A stretch of 42,726 nucleotides of DNA, taken from CAXYVC01 sp964292295. GTDB lineage: Bacteria; Acidobacteriota; Holophagae; Holophagales; Holophagaceae. The stretch lies in contig CAXYVC010000012.1 of the NCBI GenBank assembly GCA_964292295.1, positions 1 through 42,726 of the forward strand, given 5' to 3'. The notes beneath the pieces were generated by a model. The model did no database searches. It was not told where the DNA came from and saw only the letters and a program-made list of their open reading frames with translations. Every line of letters begins with the position of its first letter. Position 1 is the first letter of the stretch. Of this stretch, positions 25,887 to 33,765 are shown in pieces. The translations under genes were made by a program, and so were the position numbers.

Positions 25887-25915
25887 AGTATTCGGTGTAA
25901 CTCCATGAAAGTCAA
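25887..25915 (-). promoter_or_regulatory. Sigma70-type promoter for the ybeY operon
   Basis: On the minus strand, -35 TTGACT (complement of 25910-25915) and -10 AATACT (complement of 25887-25892) are separated by 17 bases, about 32 bases before the ybeY start. The spacer region is locally A+T-rich. This is one of the two clearest promoters in the window. Confidence 0.7.
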
Positions 25916-26051
25916 TGTCTGCGTGGAATTGCATAGAACAATAGGGATGCACTGGTCGTCTGCGGCGCGAAAGCGCTTCCCTGAGGGCTTCCCGGGGCCG
26001 CGAGGGGCGAGGGGGACGCCGGGCTTCGGCTGGCGCTATGGTTATGAGGAC

Positions 26052-26639
26052 ATGGAGCCCGTCCTTCCCCCATCCCTGCTGGATCCCGCCCGCCGCTACC
26101 TGGAGCTGCTGGACCAGTGGAACCGCATCCACGCGCTCACGGCCCTGGAGCCCGGGGCGCGCTTCGAGGAACTGGTGCTGGACAGCTGTGCCCTGCTGCC
26201 CCTTCTGGAGTCCCTGCCCTCCGGGGCCCGGGTGGCGGACCTCGGGACGGGCATGGGCATTCCCGCCGTCGTGTTGGCCCTTGCGCGGCCGGATCTGGAG
26301 ATCCTCGCCGTGGACGCTTCGCGCAAGAAGCTGGCCTTCGTGCGCCAAGCCGCCCTGGAGCTGGGGCTGCGGGGGCTCAAGCCGGTGCATGGGCGCTTCG
26401 AGGCTCTGCCGCCCCTCGGGGCCGACGCGGGCGTGGCCAAGGCCGTGGCCGATCTGGCGTCCCTGGGGGGCTGGTGGCGGCGCCACGGGCTTCCGGGGGC
26501 ACCCCTGCACGCCCTGAAGGCCGCCGACTGGGAGGAGGAGCCCCTGCCGCCCGGCTTCAGGGCCGAGGCGCGGCCCTACGTCCTCCCGACCCGGGGAACC
26601 CGCGCCCTCGTCACCCTGGTACGCACCGCGGGCCCCTGA
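26052..26639 (+). CDS. rsmG: 16S rRNA (guanine527-N7)-methyltransferase RsmG
   Basis: This 195-residue GidB/RsmG methylates N7 of G527 in 16S rRNA; its loss gives low-level streptomycin resistance in other bacteria. Family blocks are 'LELLDQWNRIHALTAL' and SAM motif 'VADLGTGMGIPAVVLALA'. 'SRKKLAFVRQAALELGL' is the following adenine-binding region. It is slightly shorter than the usual ~210, with a compact C-terminus. The ATG at 26052 is preceded by GAGGA and a -10-like GCTATGGT (26035-26042), so the leader is very short. It is divergent from ybeY, another 16S rRNA factor. Confidence 0.92.
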   Translation: MEPVLPPSLLDPARRYLELLDQWNRIHALTALEPGARFEELVLDSCALLPLLESLPSGARVADLGTGMGIPAVVLALARPDLEILAVDASRKKLAFVRQAALELGLRGLKPVHGRFEALPPLGADAGVAKAVADLASLGGWWRRHGLPGAPLHALKAADWEEEPLPPGFRAEARPYVLPTRGTRALVTLVRTAGP

Positions 26640-26647
26640 GGGCCCGC
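26628..26647. terminator. Short hairpin over rsmG stop codon
   Basis: An 8-bp perfect stem (26628-26635 with 26640-26647) has its loop within the rsmG stop codon. No T-run follows on either strand, so termination activity is doubtful. Confidence 0.35.
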
Positions 26648-26668
26648 AGCACAGGGAATGCGTGGCGA

Positions 26669-27817
26669 TCAGCGCGTGACGATGTCGCCGGGGGCGATCT
26701 CCTCGCTGGCGCGCAGGATGCGGCAGGTGGCGCTGGCCTCCTCCACCTTCACCACGAGGACCTGGCCGAGGTAGTAGGTGGTCTGTTCCGTGCCGCCCTT
26801 GGTTTCGGTGGCCCAGCTGCGGTCCTTCGCGGACAGGAGCACATCCCCGACCTTGAGGCCGTGGCGGCGGCCCTGGTCGATGAGGATCATGTCGCCGGTC
26901 GCGGTGTGCTGGTGGTTGTCCCGGGCGTAGAGCACGCGGGCCACCGGATTCTGGAGGGCAATGGGGTTGGCGACGTCGGTGCGGAGGGGGGCCTTGAGGT
27001 TGGCGGGCTCCTGGAAGGGGGCCACCACGTCGCCGACCTCCACGGAATCCAGCGTGCGCTCCAGCTTGGCCACGGCACCCTTGGGGTGGACCTCGGTGAG
27101 CCGCGCGATGCCGACCTGCTGGACCACGTCGCCCAGGCTGCCCTTGGCGAGCTGGGGCAGGGGGTGGCGGAGATCCCGCTGCTTGACCTTCAGCACCACG
27201 AGGCGGTCGCCCACGCGCAGGCCCTTGTCCTTGCCCTGGCCCAGGTAGACGGTCTCCCCGTCGCCCATGAATTGGCGGTCGCTGTACTGACGGTCGGTGA
27301 TGCGCACCGCGCCGAGCTCCTTGAAGTGGGCCTCGGCGCCCTTGGGGGCCAGGTAGGGCAGCTGGATGAAGTCCTGGAAGGTGAAGGCGTACTCGTCCAG
27401 CATGGGCTTCGGCTGGCGCCGGTCAGGGCCGAGCTTGGCCACCTCGGGAGGAAGATCCGTCGGACCGCCAGTGGTCGTGGCCACCACCCGCTTGGCCACG
27501 GGGATGATCAGGGGGTCGCCGGGGTAGATCCAGTGGGGATCCTTCACCCACTTGTTCTGCTCCCAGATCTGGGGCCAGGCGAAGGGGTTGCCCAGGAAGC
27601 TCTGGCCCAGGTCCCAGAGGGTGTTGCCCTTCTCCACGAGATGCAGCTGGCTCTTCTCGGGAACCACCACCTCCTTGGGGTAGTCCCAGCGGGACCAGTG
27701 CGTTGCGACCTGCACCTTGCCGTCCGCGGGGGTGTCCTTCGCGGGAGCTTGCGCGAGGAGGCTCAGGGCAAGGCATGGCAGGACCGAAACCGCAAACAGC
27801 CATTTGCGCTGGTACAT
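26669..27817 (-). CDS. Secreted LysM-domain protein
   Basis: This is a 382-residue protein with a signal peptide (about 1-22). A LysM peptidoglycan-binding module spans about 57-108 ('LVEKGNTLWDLGQSFLGNP' to 'IYPGDPLIIPV'). The remaining 270 residues have no recognised domain but contain beta-rich units with repeated 'GDV/GDR' turns ('LRVGDRLVVLKV', 'VEVGDVVAPF', 'LKVGDVLLSA', 'IAPGDIVTR'), like SH3 or flagellar-assembly-type modules. It probably binds the cell wall. It has its own perfect TATAAT -10 overlapping the upstream pfkB stop and GGGAGA before the ATG. Confidence 0.85.
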   Translation of the reverse strand: MYQRKWLFAVSVLPCLALSLLAQAPAKDTPADGKVQVATHWSRWDYPKEVVVPEKSQLHLVEKGNTLWDLGQSFLGNPFAWPQIWEQNKWVKDPHWIYPGDPLIIPVAKRVVATTTGGPTDLPPEVAKLGPDRRQPKPMLDEYAFTFQDFIQLPYLAPKGAEAHFKELGAVRITDRQYSDRQFMGDGETVYLGQGKDKGLRVGDRLVVLKVKQRDLRHPLPQLAKGSLGDVVQQVGIARLTEVHPKGAVAKLERTLDSVEVGDVVAPFQEPANLKAPLRTDVANPIALQNPVARVLYARDNHQHTATGDMILIDQGRRHGLKVGDVLLSAKDRSWATETKGGTEQTTYYLGQVLVVKVEEASATCRILRASEEIAPGDIVTR

Positions 27818-27845
27818 CGTGTTCTCCCAAGAAAAGCTGGGGGGA

Positions 27846-27851
27846 ATTATA
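27846..27851 (-). promoter_or_regulatory. -10 element TATAAT for the LysM gene
   Basis: On the minus strand this is a perfect TATAAT 28 bases before the LysM start, overlapping the TAA stop of the pfkB-type gene. The -35 region at 17-18 bases spacing (CCAACA) is weak. Confidence 0.55.
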
Positions 27852-28758
27852 GTCCGCCCACACGGATCATGTTGGAAAAAGCTTTCAGGCGCGCCTGAAG
27901 CTCTTCCTCTTGGACCGTCTGGAGGCGCTCGGTCCCGAAGGCCTCGACCGTGAAGCTCGCCAGCAGGGATCCCATGATCACCGCACGCTTCAGGGTTTCA
28001 CCGTCCAGGCTGCCCGCGGCGGCCAGCGCGCCCAGGAAGCCGCCGGCGAAGGTGTCGCCGGCTCCCGTCGGATCCTGCACCTCCTCCAGGGGGAAGGCCG
28101 GCGCCACGAAGAGGCCGTCGGGAGAGAAGAGCATGGCGCCGTACTCCCCGCGCTTCACCACCAGGATCCGGGGGCCCAGGGCCCGCACGCTGCGATAGGC
28201 CTTCAGGAGGTTCTGCTCCCCGGTCAGGGCGCGCACCTCCGCCTCATTGACCAGGAGGATGTCCACCTCGGCCAGCGTTCTCTGGAGGGCCTCGCGGCTG
28301 CCGCTGATCCAGAAGTTCATGGTGTCCAGGGCCACCCAGCGGGGGCGGCGGGCCATCTGGTGCACCACGTCGAGCTGCAGGACGGGGTCGATGTTCCCCA
28401 GGAAGAGGTAGGGGCTCTGGCGGAAGGCTTCGGGAAGGACGGGGTGGAAGTCCTGGAACACATTCAGCTGGGTATCCAGGGTGCGGGCCACGTTCAGGTC
28501 CTCCCCGTAGGCCCCCTTCCAGTGGAAGCTCTTGCCCGGAAGCCTCTGGAGGCCGCCCAGGTCGATGGGGCGCCCCTCGAAGACGCACTGATGCTCGGGG
28601 CCGAAGTCGTCCCCCACCACCGCGACCACCTGGACGGGGTGGAAGCGGCTGGCGCAGATGGAGAAGTAGCTGGCGGAGCCGCCAAGGATGTTCTCCCGCT
28701 TTCCCGCAGGGGTTTCAAGGTCGTCGAAGGCGACGCTGCCGATGGCGAGCAGGCTCAT
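27847..28758 (-). CDS. PfkB-family carbohydrate kinase
   Basis: This is a 303-residue ribokinase-fold sugar or nucleoside kinase. The N-terminal 'NILGGSASYFSICASR' is the substrate Gly-Gly motif. The C-terminal signature 'DPTGAGDTFAGGFLGAL' holds the catalytic Asp and anion hole. Length is typical. The substrate is not evident; weak resemblance to adenosine- or inosine-type kinases comes only from general layout. It follows the Smr-like gene by 13 bases, so they form an operon. Confidence 0.88.
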   Translation of the reverse strand: MSLLAIGSVAFDDLETPAGKRENILGGSASYFSICASRFHPVQVVAVVGDDFGPEHQCVFEGRPIDLGGLQRLPGKSFHWKGAYGEDLNVARTLDTQLNVFQDFHPVLPEAFRQSPYLFLGNIDPVLQLDVVHQMARRPRWVALDTMNFWISGSREALQRTLAEVDILLVNEAEVRALTGEQNLLKAYRSVRALGPRILVVKRGEYGAMLFSPDGLFVAPAFPLEEVQDPTGAGDTFAGGFLGALAAAGSLDGETLKRAVIMGSLLASFTVEAFGTERLQTVQEEELQARLKAFSNMIRVGGL

Positions 28759-28771
28759 GGGGGAGGGCCTC

Positions 28772-29479
28772 CTAGTGGGCGGGGTAGTAGAGGATCCACG
28801 CCTGGGCTCCCCCCATGGGGACCGGCGCCTGGGCGAAGCGGGTGATGGGGGCCGCCGCGGGCGACAGGATGAAGGCCTCGAAGTCCGTCCGGAGCTCCTC
28901 GGAGGGGCCCAGGAGTACATGGAGGCTGCGCCAGCCGAGGAAGACGCCGTCCTGGATGCGCTCCTTCAGGCGTTCCCGGGCATCCGCGGCGCTGTGTCCC
29001 CGCAGGTCCAGGGTGCCGTCCACCTCGATGGCCATGCCGGCCGCCAGCTGGATGCGGAGGGGCTGGCTGCGGGCAGGGGGCGCCTCGGGGGCTGGAGGGG
29101 GTGTTACCGGCTCGGCTTCCGTCGACGGTTCCGGTTCTGGTGCCGGCTTTGGGGCGGGTGCGGGCGCATTTGTTGGGGTGGGGACTGCCGCGGCAGGCTT
29201 CTTGCCCTTGAGGGCTTGCCTTTCCGCCAGGAAGTCCGCTTCAGGAGCCGGGGCGGGAGGGGCCGGTTGCGGAGCCTCCCCAGCCTCCACCGCCTTTGGC
29301 CGGGGCTTAGGCTGGGGCCGCTGGCCCATGGCCGCGAGGAAAAGGGCGTCCTCCTCCTCGATGGGGCGCGCCTCGGCGGGCTTCGGCACGGCCTTGGGCG
29401 CCGGGGGCGCCTTGGGGGGGGTCGTCTCCGCGGCCTTGAGCTCCTGTTTGAGCTTGGCGAGATCCTGTTTCCAGACCAT
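28772..29479 (-). CDS. Smr-domain-like protein with Pro/Ala-rich N-terminus
   Basis: This is a 235-residue protein. A short helix (1-18) is followed by about 120 residues of Pro/Ala/Lys-rich linker. The C-terminal 85 residues resemble an Smr domain, the small nuclease-type domain of MutS2: 'LDLRGHSAADARERLKERI' matches the LDLHG start. The later conserved HGKG-type turn is 'VLLGPSEEL' here, so the active-site motif looks lost. It may be a nucleic-acid-binding derivative. AGGAG precedes the ATG. It is co-transcribed with the PfkB kinase gene. Confidence 0.7.
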   Translation of the reverse strand: MVWKQDLAKLKQELKAAETTPPKAPPAPKAVPKPAEARPIEEEDALFLAAMGQRPQPKPRPKAVEAGEAPQPAPPAPAPEADFLAERQALKGKKPAAAVPTPTNAPAPAPKPAPEPEPSTEAEPVTPPPAPEAPPARSQPLRIQLAAGMAIEVDGTLDLRGHSAADARERLKERIQDGVFLGWRSLHVLLGPSEELRTDFEAFILSPAAAPITRFAQAPVPMGGAQAWILYYPAH

Positions 29480-29648
29480 GGTCCACTCCTGTCGTCTTCA
29501 GGGTATCGTCCCGCGTTGCGTAGGTGCCACAGGTGAAGCATTTCTCGCCACGGCTCCCGCGCGCCCCGGCTGCTACGTACACTGTTCCCGGCCCTGCGAA
29601 GGCTGGCACGCCCCTCGCTAACCGGGGCTGCATCCCATGGAGGTCCCC

Positions 29649-30290
29649 ATGAAGTCCCTGCTTTCGTCGCTCGTGCTCCTGGCCCTGGCGGCCCCTGCGG
29701 CCCAGGCCCAGGCGCCCCGCGTGGGCTTTTCCCTGAACCTCGCCTTCCCCACGGGGGATTTCTCGAGCAAGACCTACCCGGGTCTGTCCAGCCCCGTCTA
29801 CCGCTCCGAGGCCACCCAGCGGGAGAACTACGACCTGGGCCTGGGCGGCCAGCTTACGGTGAGCTTTCCGGTGGATCCGAAGCTCGCCATCCGCCTGAAC
29901 CTGGGGGGGCAGGTGTCGGATGGGCACAACACCGCCTACGGCTTCGAGGACAAGAACCTCCGCCATTCCATGTTCAGTGTGGGGGGCGAGCTGCAGATCT
30001 TCACCCAGAGCGCCTATCGGCACCGGGGTCTCTACTTCCTGGCGGGACTCTCCGCGGACTTCGAGCGCTTCGAATACAGCTACGGCGACCCGGGCTGGGA
30101 CTACACCGAGAGCGAGCGCAAGTCCCGCCTGGGGGGAACCATCGGCATCGGCCACACCTTCGGCTACGACGCGGGCACCCGCTTCACCCTCGAGGTGGCC
30201 TACCACACCACCCTCACGGGCAAGGACGCGGCGCAGTTCGAGCCTCCCGCCACGGATTTCGTGAAGGTGGGCTTCGGCTGGGTCTTCTGA
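29649..30290 (+). CDS. Outer-membrane beta-barrel protein
   Basis: This 213-residue porin-like small barrel has a signal peptide (1-21, ending 'APAAQAQA'). The mature part alternates short amphipathic strands and turns ('GFSLNLAFPTGDFSS', 'LAIRLNLGGQVSDG', 'RLGGTIGIGHTFGYD') and ends in the C-terminal aromatic 'VKVGFGWVF', the usual BAM recognition end. No specific function is seen. GGAGG at 29639-29643 fixes the ATG at 29649 rather than one 12 bases earlier. A -10-like TACACT is at 29578-29583. A long hairpin follows the stop. Confidence 0.82.
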   Translation: MKSLLSSLVLLALAAPAAQAQAPRVGFSLNLAFPTGDFSSKTYPGLSSPVYRSEATQRENYDLGLGGQLTVSFPVDPKLAIRLNLGGQVSDGHNTAYGFEDKNLRHSMFSVGGELQIFTQSAYRHRGLYFLAGLSADFERFEYSYGDPGWDYTESERKSRLGGTIGIGHTFGYDAGTRFTLEVAYHTTLTGKDAAQFEPPATDFVKVGFGWVF

Positions 30291-30306
30291 GCCCCGGCCT
30301 TTCTCC

Positions 30307-30350
30307 CCAACACCAAGACGCCCCGCAACTGCGGGGCGCCTTGGTGTTGG
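30307..30350. terminator. Strong hairpin terminator between convergent genes
   Basis: A 20-base stem with a single mismatch (30307-30326 with 30331-30350) and 4-base loop AACT lies between the barrel gene and the secreted paralogue operon. TTT at 30356-30358 and a T6 run at 30364-30369 follow on the plus strand. Confidence 0.8.
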
Positions 30351-30357
30351 GCTGGTT

Positions 30358-31230
30358 TCAGCCTTTTTTGTGTGGCTTCCGGGCCTTGCCCTTGGCCGGT
30401 ACCTTGGCGTGTTCCACCACGCCCGTGAGGCTGGCCAGGAGGCCCTTCAGGCCCTCCCTGGCCGCGGCCTCGGGGGAGAGGCGCAGCAGGCGGCGGGTAT
30501 AGGCGATGCGGTCGAAACGGCTCAGGCCCTCGTCGGTCTTGATCTGGGCGGCCTTCTCCGAAACGTAGGAGGCGGGGCTGCCCGTGCGGGCGAGCTCCTG
30601 CTTCTCCCGGGCGAGAAAGCCCTGCCAGGCGGCCAGCGAAGCGGCGTAGGTCTCCTTCTCCTGGCGAAGCCGGGTGAGGATGCCCTCGATCTCCTTGATG
30701 GACCACGTGCTGTGGGCGATGGCGTTCCGGTGTTCGTCCAGGAAGAGGCGGATCTGGCTCCGCCGCTTCATCATGTCCTCCGTGAGGCCCGGCCTCGCGT
30801 CGAGTTCCTTGAGCTGGGCTTCCTGCTGGGTGAGGGCTTCGCGCCAGCCCGCGAGCTTGGCGTCATGCTCCTTGCGGATCCGGCCGAAGGTGGTCTCGGC
30901 GGCCGTGGCGTTGGAGGCGGCGGAATCCGCGGCCCTCTGAAGGAAGCTGACCGCCTGCTCCCAGTCGCCCTCCACCACGCAGGCCCTGGCCTGGAGGTCC
31001 AGGAGCGCCACGAGGGCGCGCATCTCGTTGTAGTCCGCGGGGCTGACGGCCTGGGCTTCCCGCTGGAGCAGGGGTTCGGTCGCCTTGCGCACGCCGGCGC
31101 CGTCGCCCTGTTCGAGGTAGCCCTGCCAGGTGTCGTACGAGGCCTTCACGCGCTCCATAAGCGCCTGGGCGCCCAGCGGCATCGCCAGGGCGCCCAGGAG
31201 GAGCAGGGAGGCTGCGCCTCGGATGCTCAT
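30358..31230 (-). CDS. Secreted TPR/coiled-coil paralogue 3
   Basis: This unrecognised 290-residue protein is the third of a tandem family. A signal peptide (about 1-22, 'LLLLGALAMPLGAQA') is followed by a TPR-like unit with 'GDWEQAVSFLQRAADSA' (residues 88-104). The long helical region about 110-220 has heptad-like spacing ('TRLRQEKETYAASLAAWQG'). The C-terminus has 'TRRLLRLSPEAAAREGL', then a basic tail 'AKGKARKPHKKG'. It is the most divergent of the three. It overlaps the upstream paralogue's stop as ATGA. It is probably periplasmic; the function is unknown. Confidence 0.75.
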   Translation of the reverse strand: MSIRGAASLLLLGALAMPLGAQALMERVKASYDTWQGYLEQGDGAGVRKATEPLLQREAQAVSPADYNEMRALVALLDLQARACVVEGDWEQAVSFLQRAADSAASNATAAETTFGRIRKEHDAKLAGWREALTQQEAQLKELDARPGLTEDMMKRRSQIRLFLDEHRNAIAHSTWSIKEIEGILTRLRQEKETYAASLAAWQGFLAREKQELARTGSPASYVSEKAAQIKTDEGLSRFDRIAYTRRLLRLSPEAAAREGLKGLLASLTGVVEHAKVPAKGKARKPHKKG

Positions 31231-32093
31231 TTCTGCTTGGCCTCCGTGCCCACGCGACCGAGCATGCGCTCGATCTCGGCCTTCACCTTCTTGTTGGAAG
31301 GATCCTGCGCCTGGAGGCGGTACAGGGCCCCGAGCCTAGCCTTGGCATCCGGGTAGCGGTCCAGGAACACCTTGATGTTCGAAGGCGTCGCGGTGGCCGC
31401 GGCGACGTACTTGGTCTTGTCGCCCTTGTAGGGCGCCTTGGCCAGGGCGTCGCTCTCCTGGGTGAGGCCGTCCTGGATCTGGGTCGCCAGATCCTTGTAG
31501 GACTCGTATTCCTTGCTGGCGGTGTCCACGTCCTGGAGGAGCTGCTTGGACCAGAACTCGTTGTTGGCGATGTCCTTGTCACGGGCTGCCACGAGGTCGA
31601 GCTGCTGGCGGTCTGCATCATCGGGGTTTGTCTTGGCTTTCAGTTGGGCGACGTATTCCTCGTCCTCCTTGGCCTGGCTGCGGAGGGCCGCGGCCATGGC
31701 CTTGAGGTTGTCCGAGGCGGGGCTCAGGTTGGCCTTGGTGTTCTCCTGGTTCTCCTTGGCGAGGGCCACGGCCTTCTGGGCCAGTTCGAGGGCCTTCTCC
31801 CACTGGCCCGCGTTCCAGGCGAGGGGGTAGGCCTTCAGGTAGGCGTCCACCGCCACACGGTAGCGGATGAAGCTCTCGCGGGCGGTCTGGAGGTTGGCCT
31901 TGTCCCAGGCCTCGGGGCCGGTGCCGAGGGCGGCCTCCAGACGGGCCAAGGCCTCGGGGAAGCGGCCGGCTTCCTGGAGCTGGTTCACCTCGGGCCAGGC
32001 CGCCTTCAGGCGATCCCCGAAGGACTGCTGGGGAGCCTGGGCGACGAGGGCGGCCGGGGCGATGACTGCGGTGAGCGTGAGGGCCTTGAGCAT
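31227..32093 (-). CDS. Secreted TPR/coiled-coil paralogue 2
   Basis: This is an unrecognised 288-residue protein with a signal peptide 'LTLTAVIAPAALVAQA'. The TPR-like unit 'GQWEKALELAQKAVALA' (96-112) and C-terminal motif 'LGALYRLQAQDPSNKKV' (254-270) closely match paralogue 1. The middle (about 115-240) is highly charged and helical. It lies 19 bases after paralogue 1 and overlaps paralogue 3 by 4 bases. The shared order of signal peptide, TPR unit, helical rod and DPxNKKV end implies duplication. Likely periplasmic; the role is unknown. Confidence 0.77.
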   Translation of the reverse strand: MLKALTLTAVIAPAALVAQAPQQSFGDRLKAAWPEVNQLQEAGRFPEALARLEAALGTGPEAWDKANLQTARESFIRYRVAVDAYLKAYPLAWNAGQWEKALELAQKAVALAKENQENTKANLSPASDNLKAMAAALRSQAKEDEEYVAQLKAKTNPDDADRQQLDLVAARDKDIANNEFWSKQLLQDVDTASKEYESYKDLATQIQDGLTQESDALAKAPYKGDKTKYVAAATATPSNIKVFLDRYPDAKARLGALYRLQAQDPSNKKVKAEIERMLGRVGTEAKQK

Positions 32094-32112
32094 GGCCTTT
32101 CCTCCTCGGGCG

Positions 32113-33159
32113 TCAGCCCTTCTTGGTGCCCTTCTTGGCGGGCTTCTTGGCGGCAGGCTCCTTGTAGAACATGTCGCGGCCCTGCTTCAGGTTGTCCATC
32201 GCCGCCAGCACCTTCTTGTTCTCGGGGTCCAGCATGTTCAGGCGGGTGAGGAACTGGTATTTGGCTTCCACCGAGGGAACCTTGGCGGCGCTGAAGTTGT
32301 CGGGGGTGGAGATCACCGCCTCGACCCAGGCCTTGGGGCCGCTCAGCAGTTCCTTCTTCAGCTTGGGGTTCCGGACCTTGGCGTTGGCCTTCTCGATCTT
32401 GGCGTTCTGGTCCACCAGGAACTTGGCGATCTCGTCCTGCTGGTCCTTGATCTTCTTCTGGCGGTCCTGGAGCTTCGTCTCGAAGACCTTGGCGGTCTTC
32501 TCGATGTCCTCCACGGCGCCCTTGAACATGGCCTGCATCTTCTGGCCATTGGCCAACTGGGCCTGGGCGGCCTGCTCCTGCTTCTGGACCCAGTCGCCGA
32601 AATCCTTGAAGAAAGACTCGTCGGCGGGGGTGCGCTTGGCGGGATCCGCAGCCTGAAGCGCCTTGTATTTCAGGCCGTTCGGGCCCTCGAGCTCCTTCTC
32701 TTTGCCGGCCTGGATGGTGTCCGCCACTTCCTTGAAGAGGTCGCCCACGGGCGCGGTCGCGGCGACGAAGGCGGCCTGGTCCTCACGGGCCACCTGGATC
32801 GCCTGCTGGAGGACCTCGGCGCTCTTCTCCCACTGGCCCGCGGCGTTCAGGGCGTGGCTGTAGAGGTAATGGAGGCTCGCCACGGCCCGGGAGGTGCCCT
32901 CGGCGTCGTAGATGGACTTCACCGAACCCTGGAAGTCCTTCTTGAAGGCGTCCACCCCGACCTTGGGGAAGGCGGGACGGGGGGTGGAGAGCACCTTGGC
33001 GAGGCGGCTCAGCACCTCCTGCTCCTTGAAGGCGGCGAGGTCCTTGGGGACGCTCTTGGACTCCGTGGCGTAGATCGCGGTGTAGGCGGGGGCTGCGGGA
33101 GCCTGGGCCAGGAGGGCAGCCGGCATGAGGACCGCTGCGGAGAGGGTCAGAAGACGCAT
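32113..33159 (-). CDS. Secreted TPR/coiled-coil paralogue 1
   Basis: This unrecognised 348-residue protein heads the three-gene operon. It has signal peptide 'LTLSAAVLMPAALLAQA' and TPR-like unit 'GQWEKSAEVLQQAIQVA' (108-124). A Lys/Gln/Asp-rich helical rod spans about 180-260 ('FETKLQDRQKKIKDQQDEI'). The C-terminal 'FLTRLNMLDPENKKVLA' is followed by Lys-rich tail 'KKPAKKGTKKG'. GGAGA precedes the ATG, and a -10-like TACGCT is the complement of 33184-33189. The basic tail could contact wall polymers or nucleic acid; this is inference. Confidence 0.77.
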   Translation of the reverse strand: MRLLTLSAAVLMPAALLAQAPAAPAYTAIYATESKSVPKDLAAFKEQEVLSRLAKVLSTPRPAFPKVGVDAFKKDFQGSVKSIYDAEGTSRAVASLHYLYSHALNAAGQWEKSAEVLQQAIQVAREDQAAFVAATAPVGDLFKEVADTIQAGKEKELEGPNGLKYKALQAADPAKRTPADESFFKDFGDWVQKQEQAAQAQLANGQKMQAMFKGAVEDIEKTAKVFETKLQDRQKKIKDQQDEIAKFLVDQNAKIEKANAKVRNPKLKKELLSGPKAWVEAVISTPDNFSAAKVPSVEAKYQFLTRLNMLDPENKKVLAAMDNLKQGRDMFYKEPAAKKPAKKGTKKG

Positions 33160-33222
33160 GGGATCTCCAAAGATGGAACCCCTAGCGTACTCCAGGTGGC
33201 GCCGGGGGGAAATGGCCTGCCG

Positions 33223-33765
33223 TCATTCCGGAAAGCGGAGGTTGGGGCTGCGCTCCAGGATCTCCAGCACGAGGCGGTCCATCTGGTCCACCAGCAGGAA
33301 ACGGAGCGTGGGCTCCCTGCGGCCGGGCACGGGCGTCTCCCCGCCGCCCCGCACGCGGAAGAAGATGCGGCCGCGTTCCAGGGCTCCCACCTGCTTCCAG
33401 CCCAGGCGCCCCCCGCCCAGCCAACGGGAGAGGGGGGCGGGCAGGGTGGTGTGGACCACCGCGAGGCCGAGTTCATCCAGGAGTACCTGGCTGCCCTCCA
33501 CCAGCAGGAGGGCCAGGAAGGCGGCCAGCAGCAGGGCGCCCCCGAGGAGGCTGGCCGCCACGCTGCCCAGGATGCCCACCCAGAGCCCCAGCACGGGCTC
33601 GCCCGCGGCCTGGGCGAGCTTCAGGGCGGCCACCATGCGGGGCAGGTTCTGAAGGAGGAGCAGGAGGCCGCGCACCCCCACGATCCAGGCTCCGGCGCAG
33701 AGCAGCGCGGAAACCGCACGCTGGGCTGTGCTGGGGCGGAAGACCAGGGGCGTGGCGGCGGACAT
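33223..33765 (-). CDS. Unrecognised two-helix membrane protein
   Basis: This is a 180-residue inner-membrane protein of unknown family. Hydrophobic segments are 'AVSALLCAGAWIVGVRGLLLLL' (split by Arg) and 'LLGGALLLAAFLALLLVEG'. The C-terminal 75 residues look cytoplasmic and mixed alpha/beta. Its ATG shares one base with the pyrF stop (TGATG), so it is translationally coupled to pyrF, although a shared function is not obvious. Confidence 0.72.
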   Translation of the reverse strand: MSAATPLVFRPSTAQRAVSALLCAGAWIVGVRGLLLLLQNLPRMVAALKLAQAAGEPVLGLWVGILGSVAASLLGGALLLAAFLALLLVEGSQVLLDELGLAVVHTTLPAPLSRWLGGGRLGWKQVGALERGRIFFRVRGGGETPVPGRREPTLRFLLVDQMDRLVLEILERSPNLRFPE

